From assembly GCA_031291795.1 (NCBI GenBank), contig JARLIJ010000075.1:1-35032 (forward strand): DNA of 35,032 nt, read 5' to 3'. The DNA is from Acetobacteraceae bacterium (lineage in GTDB: Bacteria; Pseudomonadota; Alphaproteobacteria; Acetobacterales; Acetobacteraceae). Of this stretch, positions 33,307-35,032 are shown one piece after another; position 1 is the stretch's first letter; each line of letters opens with the position of its first letter. The notes beneath the pieces were generated by a model. That model did no database searches and had not been told where the DNA came from. It worked only from the letters and a program-made list of their open reading frames with translations. The translations under genes and the position numbers were made by a program.

Positions 33307-34665
33307 ATGGACAGCATGACGTCGGCGACTGAGTCGCGCGTCGCGGTCAAGACCAGCAATTTTCGTTGGGTGGTCGCTGCGCTGATTTTCGTCATCTACA
33401 CCATCGCATCGGCGGACCGAGCGAATATCGGCTTTGCGCTGCCGTTCATCCGCAAGGAATTCGCGATGACCAACCTGGAGGCGGGCGCGCTGCTCAGCCT
33501 GTTCCTCTGGGGGTATGCGTTGATGCAAATCCCGTCCGGGTTCGCCACTGGCAGGATGGGCGTGCGCCTGCTGTTCCCGGCGGCAATGGTCCTGACATCC
33601 CTCTTCACCGGGCTGGTGGGAACCGCCGGGTCGGCCTTGATGCTCAAACTCTATCGCTTCGGGTTGGGCATCGCCGAGGGACCGATGCCGATCGCGATCA
33701 CGACGACGATCAACAACTGGTTCCCACCGAGGGAGAAGGGGACGGCGAGCGGGATATTCCTCTCGGCCGTCAAGTTCGGCCCGGTGATCGTGCCGCCTGT
33801 CTGTGCAGTCATCGTGTCGGTCTGGGGCTGGCGGGAGATATTCTACATTTGCGCGGTCCCAGGGTTGCTCCTGGCCGTCATCTGGTACTGCCTGGTCCCC
33901 AACTCGCCGTCCGCAAGCCGCTTCTGCTCCGCATCGGAAATCGCCCATATCGCGGACAGGGACGTGGCCGTTGCGACTTCCGGCAAGCCGCGGAAGCAGC
34001 GCAGCTTCGGCATGCTCGACACGCTGATCCGCGCCCGTACCGTGCCATCCCTGGAAAGCACCCGCGACGTGTTCCGCTCATGGGACGTCTGGGGCTGCGC
34101 GCTTGGCTACAGCTTCCAGCTCGGCATCTCGAACGTCCTGCTCGCCTGGATCCCAACCTATCTTCTCACCGTGAAGAAGTTCTCCGTCATGGGCACGGGC
34201 ATGGTCGCGGCCGCGCCTTGGGTCGGTGCCGTGGTCGGCAACATCGTGGGCGGCTGGGTCTCGGATCGCCTGCTGAACGGGCGCCGGAAGCCGGGCATGC
34301 TGTTCTCGGCGGTGGCGACAACCTGCATGATGTATGCACTGATCGACTCTCCGGCCAACCCGGTGCTCTACGGGCTGCTGCTGTTTGCGACGGGCGTGCT
34401 GCTGAGCATCGGCTTCTCCGCCTACATGGCCTATCCGATGGCGCTTGCCTCGAAGCCGACCTTTCCGATTGCCAGCGCGCTGGTGAACACCGGCGGCCAG
34501 ATTGGTGGGGCCTGCGCGCCCCTGATGGTCGGCTTCCTGCTCGACGGGTACGGCTGGAACTCCGTGTTCCTGGCCATGGCGGCGGGCTCGTTGCTGAGCT
34601 TCGCGGCGGTCGCGACGATCGTCGAGCCGCTTGCGCATCAGCCACGAGGTTCGGTGACGACCTGA
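33307..34665 (+). CDS. MFS transporter, ACS (anion:cation symporter) family
   Basis: A 452-residue, 12-helix carrier. The ACS branch is indicated by ASADRANIGFALPFIRKEF in the first loop, GYALMQIPSGFATGRMG (motif A region), RFGLGIAEGPMPIAITTTINNWFPPREKGTASG and the second-half WVSDRLLNGRRKPG. Members import organic anions such as galactarate, phthalate, hydroxyphenylacetate or tartrate with protons. Next to the RraA aldolase, uptake of a dicarboxylate or aromatic acid is plausible. It ends 134 bases before a nested hairpin. Confidence 0.93.
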   Translation: MDSMTSATESRVAVKTSNFRWVVAALIFVIYTIASADRANIGFALPFIRKEFAMTNLEAGALLSLFLWGYALMQIPSGFATGRMGVRLLFPAAMVLTSLFTGLVGTAGSALMLKLYRFGLGIAEGPMPIAITTTINNWFPPREKGTASGIFLSAVKFGPVIVPPVCAVIVSVWGWREIFYICAVPGLLLAVIWYCLVPNSPSASRFCSASEIAHIADRDVAVATSGKPRKQRSFGMLDTLIRARTVPSLESTRDVFRSWDVWGCALGYSFQLGISNVLLAWIPTYLLTVKKFSVMGTGMVAAAPWVGAVVGNIVGGWVSDRLLNGRRKPGMLFSAVATTCMMYALIDSPANPVLYGLLLFATGVLLSIGFSAYMAYPMALASKPTFPIASALVNTGGQIGGACAPLMVGFLLDGYGWNSVFLAMAAGSLLSFAAVATIVEPLAHQPRGSVTT

Positions 34666-34798
34666 CGCAACCCCTGGTGCGGGCACGGGCGGCGGGATTC
34701 CTTCTGTCGCGCCGCCCGGCGGTTCGTATGGGCGAGCCAAGAGCCGTGAGCCAGCCGGAAACCGGTGTGGGTTGTCGGCTGGCAGCGTGAACGGATGC

Positions 34799-34862
34799 AG
34801 GACCGGCCCCGATCGGGAAGCGTTTCCGTTTCCCGATGTACGAGGCGAGAGAGGCCGGTCTT
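34799..34862. terminator. Nested double hairpin between convergent genes
   Basis: An outer stem pairs AGGACCGGCC (34799-34808) with GGCCGGTCTT (34853-34862), 10 pairs with one G-U. An inner stem pairs ATCGGGAAGCG (34812-34822) with CGTTTCCCGAT (34827-34837), 11 pairs with one G-U, around TTTC. It lies after the MFS stop and before the stop of the minus-strand gene at 34875, fitting a bidirectional terminator. Confidence 0.6.
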
Positions 34863-34874
34863 GCCTTCCCCCTG

Positions 34875-35032
34875 CTACCGCATTGCCGCTCTGCGCGCTC
34901 GTTGCTTCGGCCGCGCCGCGCCGCTGGCCTCGTAGCCCAGCATGAGAGCCTGACACGCCAGCCGCCCGCGGACGCGGTCGAGCTGCCCGTCGCCGGCGAA
35001 CGGCGCATAGCCGAAACACTGCCACACCATGC
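34875..35032 (-). CDS. C-terminal end of an unidentified protein
   Basis: The last 52 codons of a minus-strand gene that starts outside the window. The segment ends in TAG at 34875-34877 and reads VWQCFGYAPFAGDGQLDRVR, then GRLACQALMLGYEASGA and a basic tail ARPKQRARRAAMR. It is open to the window edge; the aromatic and glycine pattern and the basic tail look like protein, while the other two minus frames are arginine-rich noise. I do not recognise the family. Confidence 0.5.
   Translation of the reverse strand, partial: MVWQCFGYAPFAGDGQLDRVRGRLACQALMLGYEASGAARPKQRARRAAMR

Noticed and set aside
34078-35025. 315-codon minus-strand frame over the MFS gene end and beyond
   Set aside because: Arg-rich shadow. 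Only the shorter frame ending at 34875 looks protein-like in this tail.

Overview
The window is about 35 kb of GC-rich chromosomal DNA from an alphaproteobacterium, most likely Rhodospirillales and probably Acetobacteraceae. This is judged from protein style, the divergent rpsF / fabD neighbourhood, and the DorCDA-type respiratory operon. Ribosomal and fatty-acid genes are intact. There is no rRNA, tRNA, CRISPR array, insertion sequence or phage gene that I can support.

Layout. (1) 1-815, minus: rpsF-rpsR-rplI (rplI cut by the window edge). (2) 816-6122: an accessory stretch between the ribosomal operon and fabD. It holds an AT-richer polytopic membrane protein, a wrecked methyl-accepting chemotaxis gene and a TPR-glycosyltransferase fusion with an acidic tail. 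(3) 6123-11004, plus: fabD-fabG-acpP-fabF-mltG, then a PRC-barrel protein and a strong hairpin. (4) 11079-12364: a decayed M48 metalloprotease tail and a CPBP membrane protease. (5) 12485-16939, minus: dorC-dorD-dorA, a complete DMSO/TMAO respiratory operon (pentahaem cytochrome, chaperone, Tat-exported molybdoenzyme). It sits behind an FNR/FixK-type box with class II promoter geometry. (6) 16989-18199: a luciferase-like flavoprotein and a tiny possible PEP-CTERM-like secreted protein. (7) 18292-21008, plus: a perfect FNR-type palindrome, then a tandem Rid-domain protein and two different 2-oxoglutarate/Fe(II) oxygenases, closed by a hairpin. (8) 21072-23276: acyl-CoA dehydrogenase and a GT9 glycosyltransferase. 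(9) 23593-25312: flhF-flhG flagellar placement genes. (10) 25432-27356: an OpgC-type membrane acyltransferase coupled to a secreted SGNH-like protein. (11) 27421-29782: a second, shortened acyl-CoA dehydrogenase-like gene divergent from a second luciferase-like monooxygenase. (12) 29988-34665: class III aminotransferase, LysR regulator, RraA-type aldolase and an ACS-family MFS transporter, which look like a small uptake-and-catabolism locus. A nested hairpin follows, then the 3' end of an unidentified minus-strand gene.

The part that looks least described is region 7. An FNR-type operator, which normally signals lack of oxygen, stands in front of genes for two oxygen-consuming dioxygenases and a tandem Rid protein. 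It lies about 1.4 kb from a DMSO reductase operon with a near-identical box. The products suggest a three-gene modification or biosynthesis pathway whose substrate cannot be told from the sequence.
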